Assembly: GCF_016862195.1 (NCBI RefSeq)
Contig: NZ_BOMM01000018.1
Location: 1 to 39,413, forward strand
DNA: 39,413 nt
Reading direction: 5' to 3'
Source of the DNA: Paractinoplanes ferrugineus
GTDB taxonomy: Bacteria; Actinomycetota; Actinomycetes; Mycobacteriales; Micromonosporaceae
The notes under the pieces are model-generated. The model ran no database searches, was not told the DNA's origin, and worked only from the letters and a program-made list of their open reading frames with translations. The number at the start of each line of letters is the position of its first letter. The first letter of the stretch is position 1. The position numbers were made by a program, and so were the translations under genes. This document shows positions 17,904-26,622 of this stretch, piece by piece.

Positions 17904-18546
17904 GGGCCAGCCCGTTGTCGTAGGCGAAGATGACGGCCTGGATGCGGTCCCGCGCACCGATCTTGGCGAGGACCCGCCCGACGTGCTTCTTCACCGTCGA
18001 CTCGGTGAGGGTGAAGCGCTCCGCGATCTCGGTGTTGGTGGCGCCCTGGCCGATCGCGACGAGCACCTCCCGCTCCCGGTCGCTCAACGTGGCCAGCCGC
18101 GGGTCGGGCGCGGGGGCCGGGTCCGGCCGGCTCAGGAAGGCATCCATCAGCCGGCGGGTCAGGCTCGGCGCCACCACCGAGTCGCCGATCGCGACCGCCC
18201 GGATGCCGGCGATCAGCTCCTCCGGGCGGGCGTCCTTGAGCAGGAAGCCGCCGGCCCCGGCCCGCAGTCCGGCGTAGACGTACTCGTCGAGGTCGAAGGT
18301 GGTCAGGATCAGCACCTGGGTGCGCGACCCGGCACCGGTGATCCGCCGGGTCGCCTCGATGCCGTCCATGCCGGGCATGCGCACGTCCATCAGCACCACG
18401 TCGGGGCGGGTCCGCTCGGCCATCCGGACCGCCTCCGAGCCGTTGGCGGCCTCCCCCACCACCGTCATCCCGGGGGTGCCGTCGAGCAGCATCCGGAAAC
18501 CCAGGCGCTGCAACGGCTGGTCGTCGGCGATCAGCACGGTGGTCAT
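17890..18546 (-). CDS. NarL/LuxR-family response regulator
   Basis: A 218-residue regulator. The receiver has D8-D9, phospho-acceptor D54 (MDVRMPG) and the Lys of FLLKD. The LuxR helix-turn-helix is LSDREREVLVAIGQGATNTEIAERF at ~150-205. Its ATG overlaps the kinase stop by 4 bp. It is last in the operon ATPase-permease-kinase-regulator and probably controls the exporter genes in response to a cell-envelope or drug signal. Confidence 0.93.
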   Translation of the reverse strand: MTTVLIADDQPLQRLGFRMLLDGTPGMTVVGEAANGSEAVRMAERTRPDVVLMDVRMPGMDGIEATRRITGAGSRTQVLILTTFDLDEYVYAGLRAGAGGFLLKDARPEELIAGIRAVAIGDSVVAPSLTRRLMDAFLSRPDPAPAPDPRLATLSDREREVLVAIGQGATNTEIAERFTLTESTVKKHVGRVLAKIGARDRIQAVIFAYDNGLARPRA

Positions 18547-19688
18547 GACGGCTCCTTGAGGACGACGTCGACGAGCCAGCCGCCGTCGGCCGGGCCGGCG
18601 GTGATCGCACCGCCGTAGAGGCCCACCCGCTCCCGCATCCCGACGAGCCCGTGGTTCGGCGGGCCGGGCACACCCCGGCCGTTGTCGCGTACGCGTACCC
18701 GTACCTCCGAATCGGACGCGGTGACCGTGACCTCCGCCGCCGCCCCGCGCCCCGCGTGTTTGAGGGTGTTGGTCAGTGCCTCCTGGACGATGCGGTAGAC
18801 CGCGAGCTGCACGCCCCGGCCCAGTTCGTGCAGGTCGCCGGCGGCGGTGTAGGTGACCGGCAGGCCCGCCGCCCGCACCGTCGGCAGCAGCCGGTCGAGG
18901 TCGTCGATGCCGGGCTGCGGGCTCAGCTGCGGATCGGCGTCCTCCGCGCGCAGCACCCCCAGCACCCGGCGCAGCTCGGCGAGCGCCTGCCGACCGGTCT
19001 CGCCGATCAGCCGCAGCGGTTCGGCGGTCTGTTCCGGGCGGGAGACCGCGAGCGCGGCGGCGCCGTCGGCGAGACCGACGATCACCGAGACGTGGTGGCC
19101 GACGATGTCGTGCATCTCCCGGGCCACCCGGGCCCGCTCGTCGGCGACGGCGAGGCGGGCCCGCTGGTCCCGTTCGACCTCCAGGCGGGCGGCGCGGTCC
19201 TCCAGCGCCATCAGGTACGCCCGGCGGGTGCGCGCCACGAGGCCGAACGCGACCGCGGCGGCGGACGTGCCGAGCCCCAGGAACAGCGTGGTGGTGCGGT
19301 GTTCCAGCACCGGCTCGAACAGGTAGATCTCGGCGGTCAGCAGCCCGGCCGTGACCCCGGAGCTCCAGGCCAGCGCCCGCCAGGTCGACCGGGACGCCAC
19401 CGAGAACAGCATCACCAGCAGGATCACCCCGGCGGTGACGCCCGCGTCGAGGGCCGCCTCGACCAGCTCGATCGCCGCCGCGGCCAGGAACGCCGGGAAC
19501 GGGTGCCGCCGCCGCCAGTACAGCGGCGGCAGCAGCGCCAGGGTCGCCAGGGTGGCCGACAGCGGCTTCTCGATGATGTTCGGGATGCTCAGGAGCACCG
19601 GCGGGATCGCCACCAGGCCGTCCAGCAGCCACGGCCGGCGCCGGTCGAGGGCGCGCAGCCGTTGCCGGCGGTCGAGCAGCGAATTCAT
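18543..19688 (-). CDS. Sensor histidine kinase of the HisKA_3 type
   Basis: A 381-residue membrane kinase. About five hydrophobic segments fill residues 20-155 with only short loops. The dimerisation helix carries REMHDIVGHHVS with H193. The ATPase domain has EALTNTLKHAG (N-box), RDNGRGVPG (G1) and GLVGMRERV (G2). It starts 3 bp after the permease stop and overlaps the regulator by 4 bp, so all four genes are one transcript. This 'intramembrane-sensing' layout next to an ABC exporter is common for antibiotic or envelope stress detection. Confidence 0.93.
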   Translation of the reverse strand: MNSLLDRRQRLRALDRRRPWLLDGLVAIPPVLLSIPNIIEKPLSATLATLALLPPLYWRRRHPFPAFLAAAAIELVEAALDAGVTAGVILLVMLFSVASRSTWRALAWSSGVTAGLLTAEIYLFEPVLEHRTTTLFLGLGTSAAAVAFGLVARTRRAYLMALEDRAARLEVERDQRARLAVADERARVAREMHDIVGHHVSVIVGLADGAAALAVSRPEQTAEPLRLIGETGRQALAELRRVLGVLRAEDADPQLSPQPGIDDLDRLLPTVRAAGLPVTYTAAGDLHELGRGVQLAVYRIVQEALTNTLKHAGRGAAAEVTVTASDSEVRVRVRDNGRGVPGPPNHGLVGMRERVGLYGGAITAGPADGGWLVDVVLKEPS

Positions 19689-19691
19689 GGT

Positions 19692-20441
19692 CTAAGCATC
19701 GCTTCTCTTGAGGCGGTATGCCGCCGCCGCCAGAGTTATCGCGACATATCCCGCGAACACCGCCAGGCCGGTCCAGGGCGCCAGCATGTGCTCCCCCGGG
19801 GTCAGCGTCATCACCGCGCTGCCCGCGTTGCTCGGCAGGTAGGGGGTGATCGCGTCCGCGATCGAGCGCGGCAGCAGGCCGGCCAGCCCGGGAACGATGA
19901 GCAGCCCACCGGCCAGGATCGCGATCGCGCCGGCACTGGACCGGACCAGCATGCCGAGGGCGACCCCGAGCACCGCGACCAGGCCCAGGTAGAGACCGGC
20001 CCCGAGCAGGGCCCGCAGCACGCCGCCGTCGCCGAGGCCGACGCCGCTGACGCCGTCGTTGAGGACCGCGGCGCCGCCGGCGAACGCGGCGAACGCCCCG
20101 GCGGTCATCACGACGACCGCGGCGGCCCCGGCGACCAGACTTTTCGACCACAGCACCGGGAGCCGCCGGGGCACCGCCGCGAACGTCGCCCGGATCATTC
20201 CGGTGGTGTACTCCCCCGCGGCCAGCAACACCCCGAGCACGCCGACCGCGAGGGCGGCCAGGGTGCTGCCGGACAGGGCCAGGTCGACGGCGGACATCCC
20301 GGGCCCGGAGAACGACGCCGACGCGATCATGCCGAACGCGATGAGCAGGAACGCCGACACCCCGGTGGTGATCCAGGTGGAGCGCAGCGAGGAGAACTTG
20401 GTCCATTCGGCGGCGACGACGCCGCCCGGGGTGATCTTCAT
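19692..20441 (-). CDS. ABC-2 type transporter permease
   Basis: A 249-residue membrane protein with six hydrophobic segments in the ABC-2 order: the start WTKFSSLRSTWITTGVSAFLL, the conserved GEYTTGMIRATFAAVPRR loop, and a C-terminal segment ending YRLKRSDA. It forms the channel for the ATPase encoded immediately upstream (ATGA overlap). Cargo unknown; lipids, peptides or drugs are usual for such small two-gene exporters. Confidence 0.9.
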   Translation of the reverse strand: MKITPGGVVAAEWTKFSSLRSTWITTGVSAFLLIAFGMIASASFSGPGMSAVDLALSGSTLAALAVGVLGVLLAAGEYTTGMIRATFAAVPRRLPVLWSKSLVAGAAAVVVMTAGAFAAFAGGAAVLNDGVSGVGLGDGGVLRALLGAGLYLGLVAVLGVALGMLVRSSAGAIAILAGGLLIVPGLAGLLPRSIADAITPYLPSNAGSAVMTLTPGEHMLAPWTGLAVFAGYVAITLAAAAYRLKRSDA

Positions 20442-21343
20442 CGGGCAGCCTCGTATTCGACGGCGTCGCGGGTCAGGTCCATGAACGCCTCCTCCAGGGA
20501 GGCGTTCTGCGGGGTCAGCTCGAACAGCGGGATGCCACGGGTGGCCGCGGCCAGCCCGATCTCGCGGGCGGAGAGCCCGGTGACGAACAGTTCCTCCCCC
20601 GCGAGGGCGCCGGTCGAGGTCACCGTGACACCCGCGCCGCCGATCAGCGCGCGCAGGTCGTCGGGGGCGGCGGTGACCACCCGGACGCCCTCGGCGGTGA
20701 CCAGGTCGGCGACCGTGGTGTCGGCGAGCAGCCGGCCCCGGCCGACGATCACCAGGTGGTCGGCGATCAGCGAGACCTCGCTCATCAGGTGCGAGGAGAG
20801 CAGCACGGTCCGGCCCTCGGCGGCCAGCCCGGCGAGCAGGTTGCGCACCCACAGCACGCCCTCGGGGTCGAGGCCGTTCACCGGCTCGTCGAGCATGACC
20901 ACGGCGGGGTCGCCGAGCAGGGCGGCGGCGATGCCGAGCCGCTGGCCCATGCCGAGCGAGAAGGCGCCGACCCGCTTGTGCGCGACCTGCTCCAGCCCGG
21001 CGAGGTGCAGCACCTCGTCGACCCGGGAGCGCGGGATGCCGTGCGTGCGGGCCATGGCGAGCAGGTGCGCGACGGCGCTGCGGCCGGGGTGCACGGCCTT
21101 GGCCTCGAGCAGCACGCCGAGCTCCTGGAGCGGGGCCGTCGACGTCGCATAGACCTTGCCGTTGACCAGCACGTCGCCGGAGGTCGGGGCGTCCAGCCCG
21201 ACGATCATCCGCATGGTCGTCGACTTGCCGGCGCCGTTCGGGCCGAGGAAGCCGGTCACCTGGCCGGGCCGGGCGGTGAAGGACAGCCGGTCGACGACCG
21301 TCTTGTCCCCGTAGCGCTTGGTTACTTCGCGTACCTCGATCAT
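20438..21343 (-). CDS. ABC transporter ATP-binding protein (exporter type)
   Basis: A 301-residue ATPase. Walker A GPNGAGKST is at 34-42, the signature reads SLGMGQRLG, Walker B is VVMLDEP and the switch His lies in SSHLMSE. The ~80-residue C-terminal extension (ending NASLEEAFMDLTRD) is typical of the drug-exporter (DRA) class such as DrrA/BcrA. It is the first gene of a four-gene operon with permease, kinase and regulator. Confidence 0.94.
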   Translation of the reverse strand: MIEVREVTKRYGDKTVVDRLSFTARPGQVTGFLGPNGAGKSTTMRMIVGLDAPTSGDVLVNGKVYATSTAPLQELGVLLEAKAVHPGRSAVAHLLAMARTHGIPRSRVDEVLHLAGLEQVAHKRVGAFSLGMGQRLGIAAALLGDPAVVMLDEPVNGLDPEGVLWVRNLLAGLAAEGRTVLLSSHLMSEVSLIADHLVIVGRGRLLADTTVADLVTAEGVRVVTAAPDDLRALIGGAGVTVTSTGALAGEELFVTGLSAREIGLAAATRGIPLFELTPQNASLEEAFMDLTRDAVEYEAAR

Positions 21344-21376
21344 GCTTCGACGCTATTTCGCGCGGCGCCCCGCGCA

Positions 21377-21418
21377 GCGGTACCACGGGCGGCACTTGGC
21401 CGCCGCCCGTGGTACCGC
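21377..21418 (-). terminator. 17-bp perfect hairpin after the sugar-uptake operon
   Basis: GCGGTACCACGGGCGGC (21377-21393) is perfectly complementary to 21402-21418, with an 8-nt loop. It begins 4 bp after the stop of the last permease gene. Very stable and without a T tract. It also separates the sugar operon from the exporter operon that starts at 21343. Confidence 0.8.
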
Positions 21419-21422
21419 GGTA

Positions 21423-22322
21423 CTACTTGACCGCGCCCGCGGTCAGGCCGGCCTGGATCTGCCGCTGGAAGATCGCGTAGACCACGATCATCGGCAGGAT
21501 CGACAGGGTCAGTGCGGCGAACAGCGTCGACCACTGGGCGTGGTAGCCGGCCGAGGTGCTGATGTTGGCGATGCCCTGGGTCAGCAGGTACTTCGACTCG
21601 GCGCCGGGACCGGTCATCACCACGACCGGCAGCAGGTACTGGTTCCACTGCCCGACGATGTTGAAGATCGTGATGCTGACCAGGCCGGACCGCGCCATCG
21701 GCATCATGATCTGGAAGAACTTACGGGTGTGCGAGGCGCCGTCGACGGTCGCCGCCTCCTCGATCTCGTACGGCAGCGACTTGAAGAACGCGGCCAGGAA
21801 GAACACCGTGAACGGCAGCGAGTAGGCGATGTAGACGAGCACCAGGCCGGTGTACGAGCCGAGCAGCCCCATGTTCTTGAGGATGTAGAACAGCGGCGCC
21901 AGGGCCATGAACGTCGGGAACGCGAGGCCCGAGACGAACATGTAGTAGATGAACCGGTTCCCGCGGAAGCGGTAGCGGGCCAGCACGTAGGCCGCCATCG
22001 AGCCGAACAGCATCGTGCCGGCCGTGCTGACGAGCACGACGATGACGGAGTTGAAGAAGTAGCGCCCGATGTGGGCTTCGTTCCACGCGTCGAAGTAGGT
22101 GGACAGCGAGAAGCTCGCCGGCAGCGCGAACGGCTTGCCGAGGAAGATCTCGGTGTTGTTCTTGAACGAGGCCAGCACCACCCAGATCAGCGGTCCGGCG
22201 GTGACCAGCGCCCAGGCGATCAGCGCGACGTGCGCGAGCCCGGTGAACGCGTTGATGTCCCGCTTGGCGCTGGGCTTGGTGCCGGCGCTCTTGGTGGTGG
22301 GCCGGTCGGCAACCAGGGTCAT
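21423..22322 (-). CDS. ngcG: Sugar ABC transporter permease, NgcG-like (MalG family)
   Basis: A 299-residue permease with six membrane segments. The EAA loop that docks the ATPase reads EIEEAATVDGASHTRKFFQI, and the C-terminus QRQIQAGLTAGAVK is typical of CUT1 MalG-type subunits. It is the third gene of an NgcE-F-G set, for which GlcNAc and diacetylchitobiose uptake is established in Streptomyces. No ATPase gene is present; actinomycete CUT1 systems commonly share the MsiK-type ATPase. Confidence 0.85.
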   Translation of the reverse strand: MTLVADRPTTKSAGTKPSAKRDINAFTGLAHVALIAWALVTAGPLIWVVLASFKNNTEIFLGKPFALPASFSLSTYFDAWNEAHIGRYFFNSVIVVLVSTAGTMLFGSMAAYVLARYRFRGNRFIYYMFVSGLAFPTFMALAPLFYILKNMGLLGSYTGLVLVYIAYSLPFTVFFLAAFFKSLPYEIEEAATVDGASHTRKFFQIMMPMARSGLVSITIFNIVGQWNQYLLPVVVMTGPGAESKYLLTQGIANISTSAGYHAQWSTLFAALTLSILPMIVVYAIFQRQIQAGLTAGAVK

Positions 22323-22332
22323 CGGGGCCCCC

Positions 22333-23238
22333 TCAGGCTTCCACGGAGTCGCGCCGGGTGACCCGCAGGGTCAGCGCCGCGAAGGTCAGGGTCAGGAAGA
22401 ACAACACGACGCCGAGGGCACAGGCGTAACCGGCCTGGGAGAAGTCGAACGCGTTGCGGTAGATCATCAGGCTCAGCACCGACGTCGCGCCGTTGGGCCC
22501 GCCCCGGTCCACCGTCATGATGTTGACGAGGGCGAACGCGTCGAACGCGGCGATGCCGAGATAGACCCAGGCGACCTGGATGGTGCTCCAGAGCAGCGGG
22601 ATCGTGATGCGGAAGAACAGCGTGAAGCGGGTGGCCCCGTCGAGCGCGGCGGCCTCGTAGATGTCGTCCGAGATCGAGCCCATGCCGGCCGAGAACAGCA
22701 CCACGTAGAAGCCGACCGCCTGCCAGATCAGCACGACCAGGATGCAGGCCATCGCGTAGCGCTCGTCGGCCAGGAACAGCCAGGGCGACCAGGACTGCGG
22801 GAACAGGCCGTTCAGCATGCCGCTCTTGTCCGGGCCGAACACCCGGCCGAAGATCACCGCGACGATGGCCAGGGCCAGCAGCTGCGGGAAGAAGAAGATG
22901 ATCCGGTAGACCTTGGAGCCCCAGACCCCCCGGCTCTGCCCGCCCTTGTGGCCGCCGCCGACGTTCAGCAGGAACGCGAACACCAGCGCGATGGCGATCG
23001 TGATGATCGGCAGCAGGATCAGCAGGAACAGGTTGTGCTTGATCGACTTCCAGAAGGTGTCGTCGTGCCACAGCTTCACGAAGTTGTCGAAGCCGATGTA
23101 CTCGATCTTGCCGAGCCCGGACCAGCTGGTCAGCGACAGCTGGAAGGTCTGCAGGTACGCCGCGACCACGAAGGTGACGTAGAGCGCCACCGGCACGACA
23201 AGGAAACCGATGATGAATGGATACTTGCCGTGCCGCAT
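22333..23238 (-). CDS. ngcF: Sugar ABC transporter permease, NgcF-like (MalF family)
   Basis: A 301-residue permease with six membrane segments. The N-terminus MRHGKYPFIIGFLVVPVALY is characteristic of NgcF. The EAA loop is DDIYEAAALDGATRFTLFFRI. It lies between the binding-protein gene (27 bp upstream) and ngcG (10 bp downstream). It pairs with NgcG to form the membrane channel. Confidence 0.85.
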   Translation of the reverse strand: MRHGKYPFIIGFLVVPVALYVTFVVAAYLQTFQLSLTSWSGLGKIEYIGFDNFVKLWHDDTFWKSIKHNLFLLILLPIITIAIALVFAFLLNVGGGHKGGQSRGVWGSKVYRIIFFFPQLLALAIVAVIFGRVFGPDKSGMLNGLFPQSWSPWLFLADERYAMACILVVLIWQAVGFYVVLFSAGMGSISDDIYEAAALDGATRFTLFFRITIPLLWSTIQVAWVYLGIAAFDAFALVNIMTVDRGGPNGATSVLSLMIYRNAFDFSQAGYACALGVVLFFLTLTFAALTLRVTRRDSVEA

Positions 23239-23265
23239 GGCGCCCTACCTCTTAGAACTCGAAAC

Positions 23266-24699
23266 TCAGCTACGGGTGAACTTGGTGATCGAGGAGTCCT
23301 TGGCGACCGCCTGGGACGCCTTCTCCATCCGGTCGCAGAACTTCTGGGCGTCGCCACCCTTGAACATCAGGTCGTTGACCGCCGCGCGCGACTCGTCGTC
23401 GAGCTTCTTGTACCAGGTGTCGAACAGGTAGCCCATGAAGACGTCCTTGCCGGCCTTCGTCAACATGTCGTTCGCGCTGGTCAGACCGGGAGAGATGGTC
23501 TGGCCGTCGGACGCGCCCGCCACCACCGTAAGCGACTTGGTGAGCTTGGTGAAGCCCAGCGCCGCCTCCTTGGAGAGCATCGCGCGCAGGTACTCCTTGC
23601 CACCCTGCGGGTTCTTGCCCTTGGCCGCCGCGAAGTAGATCTCGCCGGCCGCCGCGTTGATCGCGGTCGCCGGGAGCTTGTCGGCCGCGGTGACGCTCGG
23701 GAACGCGCAGACCGCGTACTCGAAGCCGGCCGGGGTGTCCTTGGCCTGCTCGTTCTCCAGCCAGGAGCCGCACGGGTAGAACGCGACCTTGTCCTGGTCC
23801 TGCTGGAGCTGGACCTCGGTGTGCCGCAGACCCAGGAAGGTCTTGTTGATGTACTTGTTGCCGATCTCGCCCCAGGCCTGGGCGGCCTGCTTGATCGGCT
23901 CGGCCGTCCACGCGCCCGGCTTCAGGTTGTCGATGTCCTTGAGCACCTGCTCGCTGCCGATCTTGCCGGCGCTGGTGAGCAGGGCGCGGACCATGTAGTA
24001 CGACGCGTTGGCGCCGGCGTAGCCGAACGGCGTGATGCCGGCCGCCTTGATCTTGTCGCACAGGGCGGTGAAGTCGGCCCACGTGGTCGGGATCGTCCAG
24101 CTGTTCTTGTCGAAGAGCTTCTTGTTGTACCAGAGCCCGAAGACCGTGTACGAGTAGTTCATCGCGAACGGCTTGCCGTCGTACGTGCCCTGCTCGATCG
24201 CACCCGGGACCAGGGTCTCGGCGACGGTCTTGCCGGCCACGTCCCAGGACGGCGCCGCGAACAGGTCGGTCAGGTCGGCGGCCTGGCCGGCCTTGACGAT
24301 CGCGCCGAAGTCCATCAGCTTCGAGCCCGAGTTGTTGATCATGTCCGGCGGGTTACCGGCGTTGATCCGGGGCTGGACGACGGTGGAGACCTCTTCGGTG
24401 GCCGAGTAGGTGATCTTGGCGTCGGCCCACTTCTTGTTGAACGCCGGAGTGTCCACGTCGGTGGCGTAGGCGGTGCCCAGACCGCCGTTGAAGATCACGA
24501 TCTCCACGCCGGCCTTGGGGTCGATGCCCAGCGGGTTGTCGGCCGACTTGGTGCCGGTCGACTGGGTGGCCGGCTTGTCGTCGCCGCCGCCCACACAGGC
24601 GCTCAGCAGGCCGACGGCGGGGGTGGCCAGCAGGCCGACAGCGGCCGCGCGGCGCAGCAGGGTGCGCCGACCGACCTCATTGGCGAAAATCTCGGTCAC
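23266..24699 (-). CDS. ngcE: GlcNAc/diacetylchitobiose-binding lipoprotein, NgcE-like
   Basis: A 477-residue extracellular binding protein. The signal peptide has twin arginines (GRRTLLRR) and a lipobox ending LLSAC with C35, so it is probably exported folded by Tat and lipid-anchored. Family landmarks of NgcE are present: TKSADNPLG after the anchor, GNPPDMINNSG, and YTVFGLWYNKKLF. It should capture GlcNAc or chitobiose released from chitin or cell wall. The GTG at 24699 has GAGGAG 6 nt upstream. It starts 18 bp after the DasC-like permease stop, so the two ABC sets probably form one transcript. Confidence 0.85.
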   Translation of the reverse strand: MTEIFANEVGRRTLLRRAAAVGLLATPAVGLLSACVGGGDDKPATQSTGTKSADNPLGIDPKAGVEIVIFNGGLGTAYATDVDTPAFNKKWADAKITYSATEEVSTVVQPRINAGNPPDMINNSGSKLMDFGAIVKAGQAADLTDLFAAPSWDVAGKTVAETLVPGAIEQGTYDGKPFAMNYSYTVFGLWYNKKLFDKNSWTIPTTWADFTALCDKIKAAGITPFGYAGANASYYMVRALLTSAGKIGSEQVLKDIDNLKPGAWTAEPIKQAAQAWGEIGNKYINKTFLGLRHTEVQLQQDQDKVAFYPCGSWLENEQAKDTPAGFEYAVCAFPSVTAADKLPATAINAAAGEIYFAAAKGKNPQGGKEYLRAMLSKEAALGFTKLTKSLTVVAGASDGQTISPGLTSANDMLTKAGKDVFMGYLFDTWYKKLDDESRAAVNDLMFKGGDAQKFCDRMEKASQAVAKDSSITKFTRS

Positions 24700-24717
24700 A
24701 GCATCTCCTCAGGTGCA

Positions 24718-25581
24718 TTAGCCCTTGACAGCACCGGCGGTGAGACCGGTGGCGATATTGCGTTGAATGATCAAGAAGAAGATCACCACCGGGATCGAGG
24801 TGATGATCGCACCGGCCATGAGGGGGCCCCAGGCGGTACCGCGCGTGGTTTGGTTCTGCAGCAGCCAGGCCATCAGGTTCTGCTTGGCCGGGCTGTTGAG
24901 CGTGTTGATGATGATGAATTCGTTCCAGGCCTGGATGAATCCGTAGACACTCGTCGCCACCAGGCCGGGCCCGGTCAGCGGCAGGATGATGCGCCAGAAC
25001 ACCTGAGCCCTCGTGCAGCCGTCGATGAGCGCGGCCTCGTCGAGCTCTCGCGGGATGCCGGAGATGAACCCGCGAAGTGTCCACACCGTATACGGCAAGA
25101 TCAGGACCAAGTAGGTGATACTCACACCAATGAGACTGTTCGTCAATGACACCGTCTGCAGCATCAGGAACAGCGGGATCAGCAGGGCCAGGAACGGCAC
25201 CAGCTGGACGGCCAGGACGACCAGGATGATCGCCTTGCGGCCGTAGAAGCTGAACCGGGCGATCGCGAGCGCCGCCAGGAAGCCGACGACCAGCGCACCG
25301 GCCACCGCCAGCAGCGTCACGATCAGGCCGTTCAGCATGTCCTGCAGGAACAGCGGCGCCTTGAACGCCGAGGTGAAGTTGGCCAGCGTCGGGTGGTTCG
25401 GCCAGAACGTCGGGTCCAGCGCGAGCACCTCGTCGGCCGGCTTGAACGCCGTGTTGATCACCCAGTAGACCGGGAACAGCATGAGGAGCGCGAAGAGCAC
25501 GCCGATCGTGTTGGCCAGGATCGAGCCGATCCGGGTCCGGCCGACGGTGACGACACCCTCGTCCCGAGGAGCGCGCGCCAT
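24718..25581 (-). CDS. Sugar ABC transporter permease, DasC-like (MalG family)
   Basis: A 287-residue permease with six membrane segments. The EAA loop is ELDEAALIDGCTRAQVFWRI and the C-terminus QRNIATGLTAGAVKG is typical of MalG-type subunits. The ATG shares one base with the stop of the MalF-type gene upstream (TGATG), so the two are translationally coupled. With the binding protein at 26623-27936 it makes a CUT1 importer lacking its own ATPase. Confidence 0.88.
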   Translation of the reverse strand: MARAPRDEGVVTVGRTRIGSILANTIGVLFALLMLFPVYWVINTAFKPADEVLALDPTFWPNHPTLANFTSAFKAPLFLQDMLNGLIVTLLAVAGALVVGFLAALAIARFSFYGRKAIILVVLAVQLVPFLALLIPLFLMLQTVSLTNSLIGVSITYLVLILPYTVWTLRGFISGIPRELDEAALIDGCTRAQVFWRIILPLTGPGLVATSVYGFIQAWNEFIIINTLNSPAKQNLMAWLLQNQTTRGTAWGPLMAGAIITSIPVVIFFLIIQRNIATGLTAGAVKG

Positions 25582-26561
25582 CAGTCCACCTCCCCGATCT
25601 TGAACATCTGCCGGATGTAGAACGCCATCACGCCGAGCATCAGCAGCACGGTGATCACCGAGATGGCCGAGCCGAGGCTGTACCGCGACTGGCCGAACGC
25701 CTGGGTGTACGAATAGGTCGCGAGCGTCTGGTAGACCGGCTCGGGGTGGCCGTCGCGCAGCGCCCAGTTCTGGGTGAACAGACCGAAGTCCCAGATCACC
25801 GACAGCGTGGTGACGATCGTGAGGAGCGGCTTGAGAATCGGCAGCGTGATGTTGCGCAGCACCTGCCACGGCGTCGCACCGTCCACGGTGGCGGCCTCGA
25901 CGAGTTCCTTCGGCACCTGGGTGAGCCCGGCGTTGAGGGTGATCGCGAGGAACGGGACACCGGCCCAGACGACGAGCGTGGTGATCACCGCCCAGCCCTG
26001 CCACGGGTTCACGAACCAGCTGTGGTTCTGGTAGTTCAGGCCCGGCACCTTGTCGAGCACGTAGTTGAGGACGCCGAAGTCGGAGTCGGTGATCCATCGG
26101 AAGATCTGGGCCGCGACGAGCTGCGGCAGGGCCCAGACGAACATCATCGCGACGACCATCAGCATCCGGACGCCGTACGCGACCCGGCGCATCAGCAGCG
26201 CGATGCCGAGGCCGATCACCACCGACACGACGACGCAGACGACCGTGAACCCGACGGTCCGGCCCACGACGGTCCAGAAGACCGAGTCGGTGAGGACCTT
26301 CGTGTAGTTGTCGAAGCCGACCCACGGCGGGGTCCGGCCGCTGATCAGCTCGCGCAGCCGCATGTTCTGGAACGACAGGACGACCATCCGGACGAGGGGA
26401 TAGCCGAGCAGGCCGGCGAGCAGGATCAGGGTGGGGATGGCGAGCAGCCACGGCGTGGCCGCGCCCGGCCGGCTGCGGCGCGACCGGGTCGCGCGACGGG
26501 GAGCACGGTGCGGTGTGGACCCGCCCGTCCGGCGGGTCGTCGGGGATTCGACGACGGACAT
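25581..26561 (-). CDS. Sugar ABC transporter permease, DasB-like (MalF family)
   Basis: A 326-residue permease. An Arg-rich N-terminus of ~35 residues precedes six membrane segments, and the EAA loop is ELVEAATVDGATPWQVLRNI. A large periplasm-side loop lies between segments 3 and 4 (SDFGVLNYVLDK, then NHSWFVNP). It follows its binding-protein gene after a 61-bp gap that holds the strong hairpin at 26586-26615. Confidence 0.88.
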   Translation of the reverse strand: MSVVESPTTRRTGGSTPHRAPRRATRSRRSRPGAATPWLLAIPTLILLAGLLGYPLVRMVVLSFQNMRLRELISGRTPPWVGFDNYTKVLTDSVFWTVVGRTVGFTVVCVVVSVVIGLGIALLMRRVAYGVRMLMVVAMMFVWALPQLVAAQIFRWITDSDFGVLNYVLDKVPGLNYQNHSWFVNPWQGWAVITTLVVWAGVPFLAITLNAGLTQVPKELVEAATVDGATPWQVLRNITLPILKPLLTIVTTLSVIWDFGLFTQNWALRDGHPEPVYQTLATYSYTQAFGQSRYSLGSAISVITVLLMLGVMAFYIRQMFKIGEVD

Positions 26562-26585
26562 CGGTTTCCTCTTCCGGGAAGCGGT

Positions 26586-26615
26586 GCCGCCCGCCCCGGC
26601 GACGGGGCGGGCGGC
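26586..26615 (-). promoter_or_regulatory. Intercistronic hairpin between binding protein and permeases
   Basis: GCCGCCCGCCCCG (26586-26598) and its perfect complement (26603-26615) enclose a GCGA tetraloop. It lies 8 bp after the binding-protein stop. Such hairpins often protect the binding-protein mRNA or stop part of the transcripts, giving an excess of binding protein over permease. Confidence 0.7.
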
Positions 26616-26622
26616 AGCGGGA

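Noticed and set aside
22099..25149. 1016-codon plus-strand frame
   Set aside because: It runs across three minus-strand transporter genes and their gaps. It is rich in Arg/Gln/Val/Asp, as expected for a reverse-strand shadow in GC-rich DNA.
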